From JASLCR01 sp036405515 (GTDB taxonomy: Bacteria; Patescibacteriota; Saccharimonadia; Saccharimonadales; Saccharimonadaceae), in contig DASWXM010000032.1 of NCBI GenBank assembly GCA_036405515.1, positions 1-52,162 of the forward strand: 52,162 bases of DNA, given 5' to 3'. Positions 50,143 through 52,162 of the stretch are shown here, piece by piece. Each line of letters begins with the position of its first letter. Position 1 is the first letter of the stretch. Under the pieces are notes generated by a model. That model had not been told where the DNA came from. It did no database searches and was given only the letters and a program-made list of their open reading frames with translations. The position numbers were made by a program, and so were the translations under genes.

Positions 50143-50594
50143 CCAATTTTGACAATCGAGTACTTAATTTCGCCTTTTGGCGTAGTTACTACGGCGGTAT
50201 CGCCTTCTTTTTTCCCGACAAGAGCCACGCCAATTGGCGACTCATCAGAGATTCTACCTTCAATAGGGTTTGCCTCTACTGGACCAACGATATGGTAGGT
50301 GATAGTTTTGGTGCCGTTTTTGAGCTCCACCTTGCTGCCAATGCCAATTGTTGACTTTCGACTTGCCTTAATAATCTCCGCGTTCTGCAGAATATCCTCG
50401 ATCTCAGCAATACGACTCTCTACAAGCCCCTGCTCTTCACGAGCTGCATCATATTCAGCATTCTCGCTTAAATCACCGTAGTCACGAGCCTCGGCAATCT
50501 TATCTGCAATATTACCGCGACGTCCTTTTAAAACTTCAAGCTCCGCTTCAAGTTCAGCCTTTCCTTCGTTGGTGATCTGGTAAATCTTCTTCAT
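50139..50594 (-). CDS. greA: Transcript cleavage factor GreA
   Basis: 151 residues: N-terminal coiled coil that enters the RNA polymerase channel (KAELEAELEVLKGRRGNIADKIAEARDYGDLSENAEYDAAREEQG; the acidic tip DLSENAEYDAA carries the catalytic Asp/Glu) and C-terminal FKBP-like domain (GSKVELKNGTKTITYHIVGPVEANPIEGRISDESPIGVALVGKKEGD). It rescues backtracked polymerase. GGAAAGGA lies upstream of the ATG. Confidence 0.97.
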   Translation of the reverse strand: MKKIYQITNEGKAELEAELEVLKGRRGNIADKIAEARDYGDLSENAEYDAAREEQGLVESRIAEIEDILQNAEIIKASRKSTIGIGSKVELKNGTKTITYHIVGPVEANPIEGRISDESPIGVALVGKKEGDTAVVTTPKGEIKYSIVKIG

Positions 50595-50632
50595 CCCCTT
50601 ATCCTTTCCGTCTCTAGCAAAAAAATGTTATA

Positions 50633-50659
50633 AAGTGGTGCCCTTATGAGGCACCACTT
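50633..50659 (-). terminator. Terminator of proS, close to the greA promoter
   Basis: 10-bp stem AAGTGGTGCC / GGCACCACTT with a 7-nt loop, 39 nt after the proS stop; the TATAAC and T-rich sequence just after it on the minus strand may double as the greA -10 region. Confidence 0.7.
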
Positions 50660-50697
50660 GGAACTATCAAAATCGTGTTGTAAACCCTCGCAGAAGT

Positions 50698-51951
50698 CTA
50701 GCTGTTTACACGTACACTCAGTGTATCAATTATGTGTTCAGCTGTCAATTGCTCGGTCTCACCAGAGGTACGGTCGGTAAGTTCATACTGTCCTGCCTCA
50801 ACTCCACGGTCACTCACCGTCAGACGAAGTGGGATTCCCATTAGCTCGGCATCGGCAAACTTTGCTCCTGGTCGCTCGTCGCGGTCATCATAAATCACCT
50901 CAATACCGCGTGCAGTGAGCTTGTCATATAATTCATCTGCCTTCTTGGTGCCCTTTTCACCAATCGAGACAAGATAGATGCTGTAAGGCGCAATATTCTT
51001 TGGCCATATGAGTCCTTTGTCGTCGCTCATTTTTTCGGCGATCACGCCCATGGCGCGGGTGATTCCGATACCGTAGCTACCGATATGCAATGATTTTTGC
51101 GTACCATCCTCGGCTGTATAATATAGCCCCAATTCGTCTGTCTTCTGGGTGCCGAAGTTAAAGATATTACCGGTTTCAGCAGTCTTCACCTTTTCGAACT
51201 CTTCCCGCACAATACCAAGCTCTTTTACGGCATCATCTATAACTTCTTCGTTAACAGCGATATTCTTTTCGCGGTGTAAATAAATCACGTCTTCACCGGC
51301 ATCACAGATAGTCTGGAATTCGTGGCTGAACTTGGTAAAAGCACCGCCGCTGGCGAATGTCACATACGTATCTTCACCAATACCTAAGCGGTCGTACACG
51401 CGCTTATATGCCTCGATAGCCCTATCGTAATAGTTGGCAAGGTCTTCGCCGGACGTATGAAAAGAGTACATATCTTTCATGATGAATTCACGACCACGCA
51501 TAATGCCAGACTTTGCCCTTTTTTCATTGCGCATCTTGGTCTGGAACTGGTATAAGCTGATCGGCAGGTCCTTGTAGCTCTGTACGTACTGTTTCATCAT
51601 TTCGACGATTGGCTCCTCATGACTCCAAGCCAACGCTACTTCTGTGTCATCACCGAGCTTAGTCTTGAACCAGATGTCGACAACCTCGTCACTCCAGCGG
51701 CCCGTCTTCTCCCAGATTTCCTTACGTTGCAGCGTGGTCATGATGAGTTCATTACTATCAATGGCGTCCATCTCCTCGCGAACTATCTGCTTGATCTTCT
51801 CAATCACACGAATACCGAGCGGTAGGTACGCATAGGCCCCTGCCATCTCTTTGTAGACAAAGCCGGCCCTGATAAGCAACTGTGCATTCTTCGCCACTTC
51901 GTCCGCTGGCGCGTCACGTAGCGTTTTTGTGAATAGTTTTGATACTCGCAT
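50698..51951 (-). CDS. proS: Prolyl-tRNA synthetase, short form without editing insertion
   Basis: 417 residues against about 570 for the usual bacterial enzyme. Class II motifs: YLPLGIRVIEKIKQIVREEMDAI, motif 2 FQTKMRNEKRAKSGIMRGREFIMKDMYSFH, motif 3 SYGIGITRAMGVIAEKM, and the anticodon domain YSIYLVSIGEKGTKKADELYDKL...YDDRDERPGAKFADAELMGIPLRLTVSDRG. Between motifs 2 and 3 only about 75 residues occur, so the INS domain that clears Ala-tRNA-Pro is missing. AGGAGATG precedes the ATG; transcription likely begins near 52063. Confidence 0.95.
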   Translation of the reverse strand: MRVSKLFTKTLRDAPADEVAKNAQLLIRAGFVYKEMAGAYAYLPLGIRVIEKIKQIVREEMDAIDSNELIMTTLQRKEIWEKTGRWSDEVVDIWFKTKLGDDTEVALAWSHEEPIVEMMKQYVQSYKDLPISLYQFQTKMRNEKRAKSGIMRGREFIMKDMYSFHTSGEDLANYYDRAIEAYKRVYDRLGIGEDTYVTFASGGAFTKFSHEFQTICDAGEDVIYLHREKNIAVNEEVIDDAVKELGIVREEFEKVKTAETGNIFNFGTQKTDELGLYYTAEDGTQKSLHIGSYGIGITRAMGVIAEKMSDDKGLIWPKNIAPYSIYLVSIGEKGTKKADELYDKLTARGIEVIYDDRDERPGAKFADAELMGIPLRLTVSDRGVEAGQYELTDRTSGETEQLTAEHIIDTLSVRVNS

Positions 51952-52009
51952 GTATTACATCTCCTGTCCTGGTTATCTCGTGTATTTTTGAAAGGTCGAA
52001 AAAGAAATA

Positions 52010-52060
52010 TTACCGGCGAACCGGAGTCTTGAATGCAATCGCGGTGTATCGACATGTCAT
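52010..52060 (-). CDS. Possible upstream ORF in the proS leader
   Basis: ATG 52060 opens MTCRYTAIAFKTPVRR followed by TAA. It lies 9 nt after the -10 box at 52070-52075, so a leaderless ribosome could start here. A CCGG-TTCG-CCGG hairpin covers its last codons. Could regulate proS or be chance. Confidence 0.3.
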   Translation of the reverse strand: MTCRYTAIAFKTPVRR

Positions 52061-52069
52061 AATAATTCT

Positions 52070-52075
52070 ATTGTA
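52070..52075 (-). promoter_or_regulatory. Extended -10 box of proS
   Basis: TGC-TACAAT on the minus strand; predicts a leader of about 110 nt before proS that contains the upstream ORF. Confidence 0.5.
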
Positions 52076-52080
52076 GCAGA

Positions 52081-52162
52081 TTACAGCGCCATCGGTGCGA
52101 TGAACAAGAAGTAAAAGGCGATGAAATTCTTTGTCATGTGTAATAATATACCCGCCCAGATG
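52081..52162 (-). CDS. CPBP-type (CAAX-like) intramembrane protease, C-terminal fragment
   Basis: Only the last 26 codons are in the window, ending in TAA at 52081-52083. They read IWAGILLHMTKNFIAF and end in FLFIAPMAL. The HxxxN pattern (HMTKN) within a membrane helix is the last conserved motif of CPBP glutamic proteases. The rest lies beyond the window edge, so the call is tentative. Confidence 0.45.
   Translation of the reverse strand, partial: IWAGILLHMTKNFIAFYFLFIAPMAL

Noticed and set aside
51804..52055. 83-codon minus-strand frame upstream of and overlapping proS
   Set aside because: Runs into the proS coding region out of frame; proS starts at 51951 with a good Shine-Dalgarno sequence.
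1..52162. CRISPR arrays, insertion sequences, tRNA or rRNA genes
   Set aside because: No regular direct-repeat array, no transposase-like protein with terminal repeats, and no foldable tRNA or rRNA segment was seen.

Overview
The window looks like part of a reduced, Gram-positive-like genome of the Patescibacteria (CPR), most probably a Saccharibacterium (TM7). Reasons: compact, overlapping, mostly minus-strand operons; a minimal division and wall cluster; a short prolyl-tRNA synthetase without room for the usual editing insertion; many small membrane proteins of unknown function; and ordinary use of UGA as stop together with an intact RF2, which argues against Gracilibacteria and Absconditabacteria. 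The placement is inference from gene content; no rRNA gene is present to test it.

Layout. 1-8531: a dcw cluster read leftwards (mraZ, a structured intergenic RNA candidate, rsmH, a possible 21-residue ORF, ftsL-like, ftsI, mraY, ftsW, murG, ftsQ running off the edge), with four to five decamer MraZ boxes over the mraZ promoter. 8574-14733: HAD hydrolase, GNAT, sugar-kinase-like phosphotransferase, GH1 beta-glucosidase, PIF1-type helicase and a surface-anchored hypothetical. 14796-18603: a DUF4868/KwaB-like protein with an unknown upstream partner, then a ferric-reductase-like membrane protein, cupredoxin and DUF427 operon. 18635-27737: glyS, a GC-rich TPR gene, histidine kinase/response regulator/recO, xseA/xseB, LPG-synthase-like flippase, a Trm11-like methyltransferase and rpmA. 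27808-33611: a receiver protein and an ftsE-ftsX-CHAP hydrolase-ctpA division module. 33709-42661: a ClpN-domain gene with a leader ORF, prfB, murI, murD, an M16 peptidase, secA, hpf, and a very GC-rich gene behind a leader peptide and alternative hairpins. 42703-52162: serS, two ABC export systems, lysS, a hypothetical, greA, proS and the tail of a CPBP-type membrane protease.

How it fits together. Lipid II synthesis and export (murI, murD, mraY, murG, ftsW), septal crosslinking (ftsI with ftsL and ftsQ) and septal cleavage (ftsEX with a coiled-coil CHAP hydrolase, and a Ctp protease that may trim it) are all here, beside translation genes (four aminoacyl-tRNA synthetases, RF2, L27, hibernation factor) and SecA.

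The most unusual signals are regulatory: (i) a ~224-nt RNA candidate closed by a long-range stem between mraZ and rsmH; (ii) two GC-rich accessory genes each preceded by a short Trp/Tyr-containing leader ORF and a hairpin; (iii) about twenty genes whose -10 box, often an extended TGN-TAYAAT, lies only 6-11 nt from the start codon, implying leaderless or nearly leaderless mRNAs.
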